Positions 1 through 8,730 of a stretch of 64,000 nucleotides of DNA are shown here, piece after piece; the first letter of the stretch is position 1; each line of letters starts with the position of its first letter. The notes under the pieces were generated by a model. The model did not search any database and had not been told where the DNA came from. It saw only the letters and a list, made by a program, of their open reading frames with translations. Origin of the DNA: PSRI01 sp041484195. GTDB lineage: Bacteria > Bacteroidota > Bacteroidia > Chitinophagales > Chitinophagaceae. The position numbers were made by a program, and so were the translations under genes. Where the stretch lies: contig JBGPHC010000007.1 in the NCBI GenBank assembly GCA_041484195.1, forward strand, positions 62,001 to 126,000, given 5' to 3'.

Positions 1-311
1 TCCTGGGATTCGTATCCCACCATAGAGATCACTACCACGTCTCCCACATTGGCGTCAATAGAAAAACTGCCGTCAGCTCCGGTGGTCGTTCCTTTTCTGG
101 TACCCTTGACCGTTACATTTACTCCTGGCAGGGGATTTCCATCCTGACCGGTCACTTTGCCTGATATGGCAATGGCATGCAGGTTTTCTTTCCCGGATGG
201 CGGCCGGTTGTGGAGGCGCGTTTTGCCGCCTGCATGGGCAGGTGGCAAAGCCGCCAACTGCATGACCACAAAACCAAAGGCCATACAGCGCTTTAGATTA
301 ATTCTTCTCAT
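1..311 (-). CDS. SusC/RagA-type TonB-dependent outer-membrane receptor, N-terminal part only
   Basis: The minus-strand frame opens with ATG at 311 and runs off the left edge, so only the first 103 codons are present. It begins with a positively charged hydrophobic signal peptide (MRRINLKRCMAFGF, cleavage plausible after AHA). From about residue 51 there is a carboxypeptidase-like regulatory domain, with the family's typical GKVTGQDGNPLPGVNVTVKG and VGYESQ blocks. That domain is the N-terminal extension of SusC-type glycan and peptide importers; the plug and barrel would lie outside the window. A neighbouring ROK repressor and amino-sugar deaminase suggest an amino-sugar substrate, but that is inference only. 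Confidence 0.85.
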   Translation of the reverse strand, partial: MRRINLKRCMAFGFVVMQLAALPPAHAGGKTRLHNRPPSGKENLHAIAISGKVTGQDGNPLPGVNVTVKGTRKGTTTGADGSFSIDANVGDVVVISMVGYESQ

Positions 312-366
312 TTTGCAGCATTTTAAGGGTAAATTGTTTTGTTGTTTTAGAAATAGTCGTAATATC

Positions 367-387
367 TTCCGGCTGTGAAGACCGGAA
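367..387 (-). other. Hairpin in the leader upstream of the SusC gene
   Basis: TTCCGG (367-372) and CCGGAA (382-387) form a perfect 6-bp stem with a 9-nt loop, about 55 bp upstream of the receptor start at 311. It would lie in the 5' leader of the mRNA. No T-run follows on the minus strand, so it is not an obvious terminator. A regulatory role is only a guess. The rest of 312-566 shows nothing else recognisable. Confidence 0.3.
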
Positions 388-566
388 AGACGGAAAAAAT
401 GTACTTTGAAGTAACCTTGATAGTTTTTGAGTTGGAGACGCTTAAGTTAGTTTTAATTAAGAATTAAGTTGCCTGTCGTTTATCTATGTTTTGAAAGAAG
501 AAATTAACAAACATAATGTTCAGACAAATCCCTAACCACCATTTGCTGCACCGAATTCTCATTTAA

Positions 567-1775
567 TTATTTCATGAGAACTTTACCAGGCCTTTCAACC
601 GGCTGGTATGACTTCTCTCCAAAATTTTCCATCACCAGGGCGGCTGCTCCAATGAGTTCGGCGTCATGACCCAGACCAGAAACTTTCAATTCAGTATTTT
701 CAGCGAGTCTCGGAATACAGTATTTATTTATAGCCTGTTGGATGGGAGCCATCAGTATTTTCCCAACATCTGCTCCCCTCCCGCTCAGCACCACCATTTC
801 GGGGTTCACAATGTGAATGAGTATGGCGATTCCCTTCCCTATCTTGAATCCAATGTCTGTTAACAATTCAATTGAATACTGATCTCCTTTGTTAGCGGCT
901 ATCATGAGTGCCGTACACATTTCCTCATAGCTATTCTTAAGTTCCAACCTTGACAATTTGCCACGCTTGATTTCCTCCATGGCTTTTCGGGTAATCACCA
1001 GGAGGCTGGCTTCTGTTTCCAGGCATCCCCTTTTGCCGCATTCACAAAGTATGTCGTTGTCAAAAATGGGAATATGGCTGAATTCACCTGCGTAACCAGT
1101 ATTGCCCCTGAACAATTCACCATGTATTATCATACCTAACCCTATGCCCCAACCGATATTCACCACCATCACATTTTCCTTTTGCCTTGCGAGTCCAAAT
1201 TTCAGTTCAGCCAGCGCGATCATACTCGAATCATTGTCTATTTGAACCGGCAGTTGCAGACTGCGTTCCAGATAATCACTCAGGCTCTCTGAACTGTTGG
1301 TGGCCAGGTAAGAATAATTGATTCCAAGGGTGGTGTTCACGAAACCCGGCATCCCAATGCCTACGCCGATTACTTTTCCTCGATCAATGCCCGATCTCTC
1401 AATGGCATTGTCAATCATCTTTACCAGTTGCGGCAATGCGTCACTATTATTGTGGAGCTTCAGTTCCCGGGTCTCAGTGGGCAGTACAGGATGTTTCAGT
1501 AAGTCTACAATGGTAATCTTCGTGAACAACTGGTCCATTCCAACCGCAATGATGAACATATCATTGGGTTGCAGTGAATAAACCAAAGGCCTCCGGCCTC
1601 CGCTCGAAGCGGCATATCCCTTTTCCACAATATGTCCGGATTTCATTAATTCATTCAACGCCTTTGCGACTAACGGTACACTCTTACCCAATACATCACT
1701 CAGATCGGCACAGGACATTAGCTTGTCAAGGTAAATTTGCCTTATTATCCGATATTTTAATGGCGTGTCAATCAA
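567..1775 (-). CDS. ROK-family transcriptional repressor (NagC/XylR type)
   Basis: This 402-residue protein has an N-terminal winged helix-turn-helix (about residues 5-65) followed by a ROK sugar-kinase fold. The ROK zinc motif CECGKRGCLE is at 244-253, EFSHIP at 231-236, and glycine-rich nucleotide-binding stretches lie near 136-145 and 206-215. The length fits ROK repressors rather than ROK kinases (about 300 residues). It is divergent from the NagB fusion gene across 393 bp, so control of that gene by N-acetylglucosamine-derived ligands is a reasonable inference. Confidence 0.88.
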   Translation of the reverse strand: MIDTPLKYRIIRQIYLDKLMSCADLSDVLGKSVPLVAKALNELMKSGHIVEKGYAASSGGRRPLVYSLQPNDMFIIAVGMDQLFTKITIVDLLKHPVLPTETRELKLHNNSDALPQLVKMIDNAIERSGIDRGKVIGVGIGMPGFVNTTLGINYSYLATNSSESLSDYLERSLQLPVQIDNDSSMIALAELKFGLARQKENVMVVNIGWGIGLGMIIHGELFRGNTGYAGEFSHIPIFDNDILCECGKRGCLETEASLLVITRKAMEEIKRGKLSRLELKNSYEEMCTALMIAANKGDQYSIELLTDIGFKIGKGIAILIHIVNPEMVVLSGRGADVGKILMAPIQQAINKYCIPRLAENTELKVSGLGHDAELIGAAALVMENFGEKSYQPVERPGKVLMK

Positions 1776-1817
1776 TTGCTTTCCAACTTCTTATATCAAG
1801 ATTTATATTATGTACAA

Positions 1818-1850
1818 CAAACTTAATGAATAATTTTAAGAAGTTTCAAT
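1818..1850 (-). promoter_or_regulatory. Bacteroidota-type promoter for the ROK gene
   Basis: Read on the minus strand, TAAGTTTG (1825-1818) matches the phylum's -7 consensus TAnnTTTG. ATTG (1850-1847) sits 21 bp upstream as a -33 box with one mismatch to TTTG. The start codon at 1775 is 42 bp downstream. The rest of the 1776-2168 gap is AT-rich, and I saw no convincing operator. Confidence 0.5.
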
Positions 1851-2168
1851 AAAAATACTCACAATAAATAAAGTTTCTGAAGAATTAAATAATGTTTTCT
1901 TTGCGAAACGAAAGAGCAGAGCCTGGAGAATGGAGATTTTAGTATGATTGCCATTATGATCTGTTATAAGCCAGGCGAAGCAAAATGGGATTCAGGAACT
2001 TAGTCGCAGGTTTGACTGATCAAAAACATCTATAACTTCAATAAGTTTGGCAGGAATATTTTTGGACTTGCCTTATATTGAACGTCACATGAATGCCTGG
2101 ATGAGATGGTGGGACTTTCAGTCTTATATTGGGCAAGGGGCTTATTATAGTGTTCACCTTAAAATAAT

Positions 2169-4085
2169 ATGTTAGATATGAGCATGGTTGATTCTTTTGA
2201 GAAAATTCCTTGTCAGATTTTTGCTGATTTGTCCGCAGGTTCAAAATTCGTTGCCCAGGAAATAGCCAAACTCATACGGGACAGGCAAAGTAAAGGAGAA
2301 AAATGTGTGCTTGGCCTGGCCACGGGATCTACTCCTAAGACCTTATATGCTGAGTTGATCAGAATACATCAGCAGGAAAAGTTGAGTTTTAAAAATGTGA
2401 TTACATTCAACCTGGATGAATATTACCCGATCGAAAAACATGCGCTGCAAAGTTATAACCGATTCATGAGGACAAACCTCTTTGACAAGATAGATATTGA
2501 TCCTTCCAATTGTCATATTCCCGATGGCGAGTGGAAAAAAGAGGAGGTGAAGCAGCATTGCCTCGAATATGAGAAATTGATGGAATCTGTTGGTGGCATT
2601 GATTTGCAAATTCTGGGTATCGGCAATAACGGGCATATAGGATTCAATGAACCCGGTTCCAGTGTGTATTCGAGAACGAGGCTGGTAACACTTGAGAATT
2701 CCACACGGATCGCCAATTCCTATGAGTTCGCCAATATTTCACAGGTGCCTCGCCTGGCCATTACCATGGGAATCAGCACGATCATGAAGGCTAAGAAAGT
2801 AATACTCATGGCCTGGGGACAGATAAAAGCTCCCATCATCAAAAGGGCCGTCGAAGAAAATATTACGGAGCTGGTGCCCGCTTCTCTGCTGCAGAATCAT
2901 AATGACTGCCTCTTTATTTTGGATGAGGGCGCTGCCGGAGACCTCACCAGGAACCGCTCCCCCTGGCTCACGGGTGAATGTGAATGGACTTCTAAAATGA
3001 TTCGCAGGGCTGTGGTGAATACTTCGCTGAAACTGAATAAACCCGTACTCAGTCTTACCAATAGTGATTATAATGACAATGGTCTGGGAGACTTGCTGGT
3101 GGAAAAAGGCGAGGCATATGAGATCAACCTGCAGGTCTATTATATGTTGCGCGACGGGATCACCGGCTGGCCGGGAGGCAAACCCAATGCTAACCTGCCG
3201 AATCATCCTGAGCGGTCGGCACCCTATCCTAAAAGGGTCATCATTTTCTCGCCGCACCCTGATGATGATATCATTTCCATGGGTGGAACATTTCAAAGAC
3301 TGCATGACCAGGGCCATGACGTTCATATAGCCTACCAGACTTCGGGTAATATTGCTGTTACGGATGAATTTGTGACCCGTTTCCTTGATTTTGCCGTAGG
3401 CTTTGAAAACATGTTCGGAATGGATAGCAGGAAGTCAACCCAGATTCTCACCAATGCGAGGGAATATATCCATCATAAAAAGACCAGTGAAATAGATACG
3501 CCGGAAATCAGGAGTATCAAGGGTCTTATCCGGCAATGCGAAGCCAAGGCCACCTGCCGCTATGTGGGTGTGAGCGATGACCACGCTCATTTTCAGAATC
3601 TCCCCTTCTATGAGACGGGCACCATCGAAAAAAAGCCAATGGGGGAAGAAGATATCAAACTGACGGTTGACCTATTGCGTAAGATCAAGCCTCACCAGGT
3701 GTATTGCGCGGGCGATCTGGCGGATCCACACGGAACTCATAAAGTTTGTCTCGATATTGTTTTTGAATCCATGAGAAGAATCAAGGAGGCAGGTGACGAT
3801 TGGGTGAAGGACTGCTGGATCTGGCTTTACAAAGGCGCCTGGCAGGAATGGGATATCACCGAAATCGAGATGGCCATTCCCATGAGTCCCGAACAAGTAC
3901 TTCAAAAAAGATTTGGCATCTTCATTCACCAGTCACAAAAAGATATGGTGCCATTCCAGGGTGCCGATGCCCGGGAATTCTGGCAGAGAGCAGAAGACCG
4001 GAATGCCAATACCGCCCATCTATATGCGAAGTTGGGACTGACACAGTACGCCGCAATGGAAGCATTTGTCAGGTGGCGGTGTTAA
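2169..4085 (+). CDS. nagB: Glucosamine-6-phosphate deaminase fused to an LmbE/PIG-L-type deacetylase domain
   Basis: The 638-residue protein has two catalytic modules. Residues about 15-265 are NagB, converting glucosamine-6-phosphate to fructose-6-phosphate and ammonia, with NLDEYYPI at 81-88 and GIGNNGHIGFNEPGSS at 150-165. Residues about 355-620 are an LmbE/PIG-L fold with the zinc motif HPDDD at 363-367 and a second histidine pair in HGTHK near 520. E. coli NagB is only 266 residues; this long form is known from Bacteroidota. The fused deacetylase would fit upstream removal of an acetyl group from an amino sugar, but its substrate is not shown by sequence. ATG at 2169 is used; 2178 and 2184 are in-frame alternatives. 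Confidence 0.93.
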   Translation: MLDMSMVDSFEKIPCQIFADLSAGSKFVAQEIAKLIRDRQSKGEKCVLGLATGSTPKTLYAELIRIHQQEKLSFKNVITFNLDEYYPIEKHALQSYNRFMRTNLFDKIDIDPSNCHIPDGEWKKEEVKQHCLEYEKLMESVGGIDLQILGIGNNGHIGFNEPGSSVYSRTRLVTLENSTRIANSYEFANISQVPRLAITMGISTIMKAKKVILMAWGQIKAPIIKRAVEENITELVPASLLQNHNDCLFILDEGAAGDLTRNRSPWLTGECEWTSKMIRRAVVNTSLKLNKPVLSLTNSDYNDNGLGDLLVEKGEAYEINLQVYYMLRDGITGWPGGKPNANLPNHPERSAPYPKRVIIFSPHPDDDIISMGGTFQRLHDQGHDVHIAYQTSGNIAVTDEFVTRFLDFAVGFENMFGMDSRKSTQILTNAREYIHHKKTSEIDTPEIRSIKGLIRQCEAKATCRYVGVSDDHAHFQNLPFYETGTIEKKPMGEEDIKLTVDLLRKIKPHQVYCAGDLADPHGTHKVCLDIVFESMRRIKEAGDDWVKDCWIWLYKGAWQEWDITEIEMAIPMSPEQVLQKRFGIFIHQSQKDMVPFQGADAREFWQRAEDRNANTAHLYAKLGLTQYAAMEAFVRWRC

Positions 4086-4194
4086 ACAGAAAGTAATTAT
4101 TTGCATCCGGCACGGGGAAAAGGAATGCGAGGAATGATGATGATGGCCTGATTGTTATTGGATTTCGAACCTTCAGGGATTAGAATTTTGAAAT

Positions 4195-4225
4195 TTTGGA
4201 AGAAGCCGGATAAGCCTTATTTTTG
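4195..4225 (+). promoter_or_regulatory. Promoter of tRNA-Arg
   Basis: TTTG (4195-4198), exactly 19 bp, then TATTTTTG (4218-4225): a full match to the Bacteroidota -33/-7 consensus. It lies 12 bp upstream of the mature tRNA 5' end. This is the best promoter in the window. Confidence 0.75.
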
Positions 4226-4237
4226 CAACCCATTTAA

Positions 4238-4311
4238 GGCCCCGTAGCTCAATTGAATAGAGCATCTGACTACGGATCAGAAGGTTTCAGGTTTGAATCC
4301 TGACGGGGTCA
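4238..4311 (+). tRNA. tRNA-Arg (anticodon ACG)
   Basis: A full cloverleaf can be drawn. The acceptor stem is 4238-4244 with 4304-4310 (one G-T pair). The anticodon stem is TCTGA/TCAGA with loop CTACGGA, giving anticodon ACG at 4272-4274. The variable loop has five bases. The T arm is TCAGG/CCTGA with loop TTTGAAT. The discriminator is A4311 and CCA is not encoded. Confidence 0.95.
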
Positions 4312-4312
4312 C

Positions 4313-4348
4313 AAAGCCGGCCAAATGAATTTTTGGGCGGCTTTTTTG
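4313..4348 (+). terminator. Intrinsic terminator after tRNA-Arg
   Basis: AAAGCCG (4313-4319) pairs with CGGCTTT (4338-4344), extended inward by further G-C pairs, and the T-run 4342-4347 follows directly. It starts 2 bp after the tRNA. Confidence 0.75.
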
Positions 4349-4374
4349 TCTGGTAGCAAGAATGATTTGCCAGG

Positions 4375-4620
4375 TTAAGTAAGCTGAAAGATCTGACCGG
4401 CCAGAACGGTTCTCTCTAAGCCGCCGGAATTCTCCTCATTATTAGCGGGATCAATTACATACTCTTTGCTATTACAGTCAGGAGAATTGAACAATCGGCA
4501 CCTTCTAAAGCCTGAAAGTTCACGAATAATGAGGGCGTTATAAAAGCATCCACGCTGGATCGCGTCTCCACGAACCAGTACGATCATAATTTCATATTCA
4601 AATCGCTGGAAAGGATTCAC
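4375..4620 (-). CDS. Small hypothetical protein, 81 residues
   Basis: This frame has reasonable codon use for the region and a soluble composition (several Cys, acidic C-terminal half), but I recognise no domain. It stands alone between the tRNA terminator and the flavin oxidase gene. It may be a chance frame. The adjoining 4621-4760 contains a hairpin, CACATT/AATGTG near 4645-4672, and no T-run. Confidence 0.3.
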   Translation of the reverse strand: MNPFQRFEYEIMIVLVRGDAIQRGCFYNALIIRELSGFRRCRLFNSPDCNSKEYVIDPANNEENSGGLERTVLAGQIFQLT

Positions 4621-4760
4621 ATAACCATTTCTTTATTGCTTACCACATTACGCCAGCAATGGCAATGTGATGAAATGATTTATGTATCGGTCTACTGCGC
4701 ACATTAGTGGCCATCTCTCATCTTATAAGCTTCATGCTAAATGTTTCAAAATGACAGCCC

Positions 4761-5318
4761 CTATTTTCCAGTTAAGGAAAGGGAAGTTGGCAGGCCGTCA
4801 ATACTTAGCAGGTTCTTTTCTTTCTTGTATGCTTCCAACCCTTCCACACCTTTGCTATCTGCCCATTTGAAGACATGATCTCTTTCTCCCTGATATTCAT
4901 ACAGGGGAACTCCGAAACCGCAGGAAGTCTGCACCCGGTCGAGGTCGGCGACTATGATCTGCCTCGTGAGCAGTTGAATATTGAATAGTGGAGAATAGGG
5001 CGCCCAGGCTTCCTGACCCGGTAATATCGTGTAGGCCTTCCCGTAAAGTCTCAGGATATTGGGTGGTCCATCAAAGGCGCAAAACATGAATGTGATCCGC
5101 CCGTTTTCCAGGATATGGGCAGAGGTTTCATTCCCGCTTCCGGTGATATCCATATAAGCCACCCTTGTAGGCGAAATCACCCGGAAACTGTCAAGCCCCT
5201 TTGGTGACAGGTTTACATGGCCTTGCGGGCTAAGAGGAGCGGTAGCCACAAAGAACATTTTCTGATGTTCAATGAATTCCAGGTGTTGAGCCGAGATACT
5301 GTCATGTGATTTCGCCAT
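4761..5318 (-). CDS. Pyridoxamine-5'-phosphate-oxidase-like flavin protein
   Basis: The 185-residue protein has the split-barrel PPOX-class pattern: an early FFVATAPLSPQGHVNLSPKG strand pair, then RVAYMDITGSGNETSAHI where FMN phosphate is bound, and GRITFMFCAFDGPPNILRL. Relatives bind FMN, or sometimes F420 or heme, and reduce small substrates in the cytoplasm; the actual substrate is unknown. It is transcribed alone. The C-terminal 40 residues (VFKWADSKGVEGLEAYKKEK) are typical of the subgroup annotated simply as pyridoxamine 5'-phosphate oxidase family. Confidence 0.85.
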   Translation of the reverse strand: MAKSHDSISAQHLEFIEHQKMFFVATAPLSPQGHVNLSPKGLDSFRVISPTRVAYMDITGSGNETSAHILENGRITFMFCAFDGPPNILRLYGKAYTILPGQEAWAPYSPLFNIQLLTRQIIVADLDRVQTSCGFGVPLYEYQGERDHVFKWADSKGVEGLEAYKKEKNLLSIDGLPTSLSLTGK

Positions 5319-5653
5319 ACAGACAATTTAGTTAGAATGCACCTATGCAAATCTATAAAATTAATTCACCTCCTGAATAGGACGTGTAATTAATGAGTGG
5401 TTCATCACTGTAACAGGAAATGTTCCCCCTGTCAGATAGAGTTGTTGACAAATAAGGTATGGCTAAAAGAAATCCCTGACCTTGTTAGCGCCTTCATTTC
5501 TGCCAATCATAAGGCGTTCTGCCGAATTTCTTAGTAAAGAATATCTCACCTCATCAAGAATTCATGGCGGATGGTCAAACTAATTAGAACCGGTAGCACA
5601 TCTGTATTTGCTTTGTGGGCTAAGCAGATTTATTCATCAAAAAAAGAAATTTT
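5319..5653. other. Intergenic gap between divergent genes
   Basis: This 335-bp stretch separates the PPOX gene from the secreted unknown protein, so both promoters must lie here. I found no clean TTTG/TAnnTTTG pair, no repeat and no convincing small gene. Confidence 0.5.
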
Positions 5654-6214
5654 ATGATTACCCTTCGAGGAGCCATCACGGGTTTGACCCGTTCAGCCAT
5701 TCTCCTGGCATCAACATTCGGCATTTCCCAACTGGCACATGCCGGTGGTGGAGACTATTTCCAAATTTACCTGAATAACAAGCTTGTCCTGAATGAAGTG
5801 GTAGGGAAACCTTCAACCGCACTGTCGAAAGGTTTGCAATTGACAGCCGCTGAGCGAAATGATGAACTGGTCATCTATTATTCTCATTGCGGAACAGTGG
5901 GTACCAGCCGTAAAATTGAGCTCAAAGACGAAAACGGAAAGGTTTATAAGGAATGGGATTTTGAAAATAGTTCGGCAGACAAAGGAATGAGGATCCCGGT
6001 AAGGGAAATCCTGGAATACCAGAAACAGGGTACAGGGCTGGCGCTTTTTTATCATGCAGACCAGTTGCAGTCAAAGGAAAGAATGCTGGTATCTCTCGGC
6101 AATGACAACAGGAATTCCAATACCATTCGGGAAAAAGCCAGTTACGATATGCCATTCCTGATGGGCGGCATTTTGGTGCTTGGACTGATAGGGAAAGCGG
6201 TACTCAGGGCATAG
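5654..6214 (+). CDS. Secreted or membrane-anchored protein of unknown function
   Basis: The 186-residue protein has an N-terminal signal peptide (hydrophobic residues 13-28, cleavage plausible after AHA near 30). The extracytoplasmic part reads like a small beta-rich domain (GDYFQIYLNNKLVLNEVVGK; later LVIYYSHCGTVGTSRKIEL). A short hydrophobic tail follows at about 168-183, then a final LRA. I do not recognise the family. The closing hydrophobic segment suggests C-terminal anchoring in the inner membrane or a sorting tail. It is monocistronic and followed by a strong hairpin. Confidence 0.7.
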   Translation: MITLRGAITGLTRSAILLASTFGISQLAHAGGGDYFQIYLNNKLVLNEVVGKPSTALSKGLQLTAAERNDELVIYYSHCGTVGTSRKIELKDENGKVYKEWDFENSSADKGMRIPVREILEYQKQGTGLALFYHADQLQSKERMLVSLGNDNRNSNTIREKASYDMPFLMGGILVLGLIGKAVLRA

Positions 6215-6300
6215 AATTCACCTTTATGGAACAAGCCTATCCCAGGGTATGCAGGGATTTAGGTCAGGCTGCCAAGCCCCGGATTGAAAAATTCCTGATT

Positions 6301-6350
6301 CCAAAGGGTCTTCTGCCCTACTCTAAAGGGAAGAAGACCTTTGGCATTTT
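6301..6350. terminator. Long-stem terminator between convergent genes
   Basis: CCAAAGGGTCTTCT (6301-6314) pairs with AGAAGACCTTTGG (6332-6344) with one bulged base. An inner CCCTA/AAAGGG pairing shortens the loop. The plus side is followed by CATTTTTATTTC. It sits between the convergent genes ending at 6214 and 6350 and could serve both, though the T-run is better for plus-strand transcripts. Confidence 0.7.
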
Positions 6351-7807
6351 TATTTCTTTCTTCTCCCGACAAGGTTAAAAAGAAATAGCAGAGCAGCGGC
6401 GAGATTTCCCCAGGCAAACCAATCTCCAGTCTGGCTATAAATCGTTGCTTCCTTACCCAAAGGGGCTTTTCCTGACAGCACCACATTCTTTCCAACCTGG
6501 CTCTTCTCTTCGCGTAATATCCGTCCGCGGTTATCGCTGATCGTTAGCCTGCCTTCCTGCGCTACCCTGACGACGCCATATCCATTTTCAACACCACGCA
6601 TAACCGCCATTCTCGAATGTAACCAGCCATCGGCGTTAAAATCCCAGGCGGGAACATAGAGGATTTCCAAGCCTCCTTTATCATATTTCCTGATATAGCC
6701 TTCAAAGTCCATGTCTTTGCAAATAGCAACTCCTGCTGGAACACCGTTCAGGCTGAATAATCCCGGTTCCCGTCCGGGCCGAAATCCTTCATAGGCTTCT
6801 CCCTCGAACAGGTTCACTTTCATGTAATCCGTAATAACATGCCCCTCAGGCGAAATCACCAGGGCCGTATTTTGATAGTAGCCATTTTTAATCCTGGTGT
6901 ATCCCGCAACGATCGCCACTTTATTTTTTCTCGCGGCATCTGTAAACAGGCGGGTGATGAATGGATCACTGGAATCCGTCACGGGTATCGCTTTTTCAGC
7001 CAATACTACCAGTTCAGCGCCCTGACTAGCCAGTCGCTCAATTTCATCGACATGCAGTCTCGCTATTCGCATTTCATTTTCGAATCCCGGATCATACACA
7101 TTTTCATAAACTTTCTTGTCAATGACCACCAATCCTACCGGCAAACTGGAGTTGACTGAATCCTTTTGCAGGCGGAACAACCCAAACCCAATGGCCACAA
7201 AAACCAAAAGAACTGATGAAACAATTAAACGGGACTTAGCAACTTTGTCCTTCCTCCGATGCCAGGCCAGGGCAATTGCAGATGGTATCAATGTGACCAG
7301 GAAGCTGATCCCCAGGATGCCTGTCAAAGACGCAATTTGTACCAAGGGTAAAAACTCAACCTGGGTGTATGCGAGGCTTCCGATGGTTCCATCTCGTGAA
7401 AACATAAAAGCGAGCCATTCAAAACTGACCCAGAGTACCGGAAAAGCGAATACTGTTATCCAGCTTTTTGAATTCAGTACGATCCTTCTCACCAGGATGA
7501 TAATAACGGCAAAGATCAAAGGCAGAATCATCGTGAACGTGATAGCAAGCAGAGGAGGCACCACGGAAAAGAGGTAGCCAAGCCAGCTCAATCTCCCTAT
7601 GAGGAATGCTATAAAGGCGGCCATAAAGGCTTTGGCAGCTGAGACCCGGAATGAGATCAGCAATACCGGAACCGGCGCCGCCCAAAGCAGGAACCAGAAA
7701 TTCCCTGTCAATCCGCAGGAAGCATACCAGCAAATGCCCGAGATTAAGATCCCACAAATCAGAAATATATTCTTCAATAAAGGACTGCGTTGAGATTCCG
7801 GTTCCAT
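6350..7807 (-). CDS. lnt: Apolipoprotein N-acyltransferase-like membrane amidase
   Basis: The 485-residue protein has about seven membrane segments in residues 10-212, then a nitrilase-fold domain (about 222-455) facing the periplasm, and a last hydrophobic segment near 462-480. The nitrilase triad is visible: Glu271 (LVVLAEKAIP), Lys330 (DYMKVNLFEGE) and Cys363 (VAICKDMDFEG). In the Lnt family this transfers an acyl chain to the N-terminal cysteine of lipoproteins. The motif after the lysine (NLFEGEAYEGF) differs from the usual PFGEYVP form, so this belongs to a divergent branch and the exact acceptor is uncertain. Confidence 0.75.
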   Translation of the reverse strand: MEPESQRSPLLKNIFLICGILISGICWYASCGLTGNFWFLLWAAPVPVLLISFRVSAAKAFMAAFIAFLIGRLSWLGYLFSVVPPLLAITFTMILPLIFAVIIILVRRIVLNSKSWITVFAFPVLWVSFEWLAFMFSRDGTIGSLAYTQVEFLPLVQIASLTGILGISFLVTLIPSAIALAWHRRKDKVAKSRLIVSSVLLVFVAIGFGLFRLQKDSVNSSLPVGLVVIDKKVYENVYDPGFENEMRIARLHVDEIERLASQGAELVVLAEKAIPVTDSSDPFITRLFTDAARKNKVAIVAGYTRIKNGYYQNTALVISPEGHVITDYMKVNLFEGEAYEGFRPGREPGLFSLNGVPAGVAICKDMDFEGYIRKYDKGGLEILYVPAWDFNADGWLHSRMAVMRGVENGYGVVRVAQEGRLTISDNRGRILREEKSQVGKNVVLSGKAPLGKEATIYSQTGDWFAWGNLAAALLFLFNLVGRRKK

Positions 7808-7877
7808 CTGACTTATAAATTGAATTTGCGGATCCGTCTCAAATATAACTATCCTTCATTACCCGAAATTGTAAGAA

Positions 7878-8705
7878 TTAGACAGGTTGGTGGTGGATCA
7901 GGAAGTCGGCCATAAAATGGTCTTCTTTCCTGAACAGGCTGGGTGTGGTGCCGGTGAAGAGACGGAAGTCTTTTATAAAATGGGCCTGGTCATAGAATCC
8001 ACATTCGTAACCGATATTGGTAAGGCTATTTTTGCGAAATGCCATCTCTCTAATGGCCCTGTTGAAGCGTATGATCCTGTAGTAATTTTTGGGAGTGTAT
8101 CCAACCATTTGCAGAAATTTTCTCTCCAATTTCTTATAGTAAGCCTGGTTTTCCCTGCATATTTCCCCGATGGAAATATTGTCACGGCTGGTCCTTATGA
8201 AATTCACTGTCCTGCTCACGAGGGACCATTCAGCAGGTTCATATCTTATTGCTTTTGCAAGAAATCCGTCCAGAATCTTAATTTGATCTTCGGCCTGCAC
8301 TGAGCCCTGCAGTCTGGCGATCCATTCATGAACTGAATCACCAAACAGATATTCGGCGGGAAGGACTTGATTTAATATTTCTGAAACGGGTACTCTGCTA
8401 AATGCCGCTAAGCCTCCGGGCTTGAACCTGACGCCCAGGAGATGAGGGCTTCCCTCCTGCCATGCGAAAGAAATTTTATTACGCTGACCCATGACTTTTA
8501 TTCCACCGCACCCGAGGGATTGGGCTTCCAGGCCGGGGAATTGCCAATGAAAATTATCCGCAAGATTGAAGATCAGTTCAACCCGGCCCCCGGGGATCAG
8601 CCTTTGAATGGAACTGGCCCCTTCCCCGGGAGAACGCCATATCCAATAACATTCCACAAAATCTGAAAGAAGGCGCGAAGGCGGGTATTGGTGGTAGTTA
8701 GTCAT
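7878..8705 (-). CDS. AraC-family transcriptional regulator
   Basis: The 275-residue protein has an N-terminal ligand-sensing domain of the type found before AraC helices in Bacteroidota (FVECYWIWRSPG, LIPGGRVELIFNLAD). The C-terminal DNA-binding domain, about 165-260, has the second-helix signature IGYECGFYDQAHFIKDFRLFTG ending in TTPSLFRKE, seen in shorter pieces. The ATG at 8705 lies 70 bp from the preceding Lnt-like gene's end on the same strand. Target genes cannot be told. Confidence 0.88.
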   Translation of the reverse strand: MTNYHQYPPSRLLSDFVECYWIWRSPGEGASSIQRLIPGGRVELIFNLADNFHWQFPGLEAQSLGCGGIKVMGQRNKISFAWQEGSPHLLGVRFKPGGLAAFSRVPVSEILNQVLPAEYLFGDSVHEWIARLQGSVQAEDQIKILDGFLAKAIRYEPAEWSLVSRTVNFIRTSRDNISIGEICRENQAYYKKLERKFLQMVGYTPKNYYRIIRFNRAIREMAFRKNSLTNIGYECGFYDQAHFIKDFRLFTGTTPSLFRKEDHFMADFLIHHQPV

Positions 8706-8730
8706 TTTCTCTCAAGACAGTGCCAGAATA

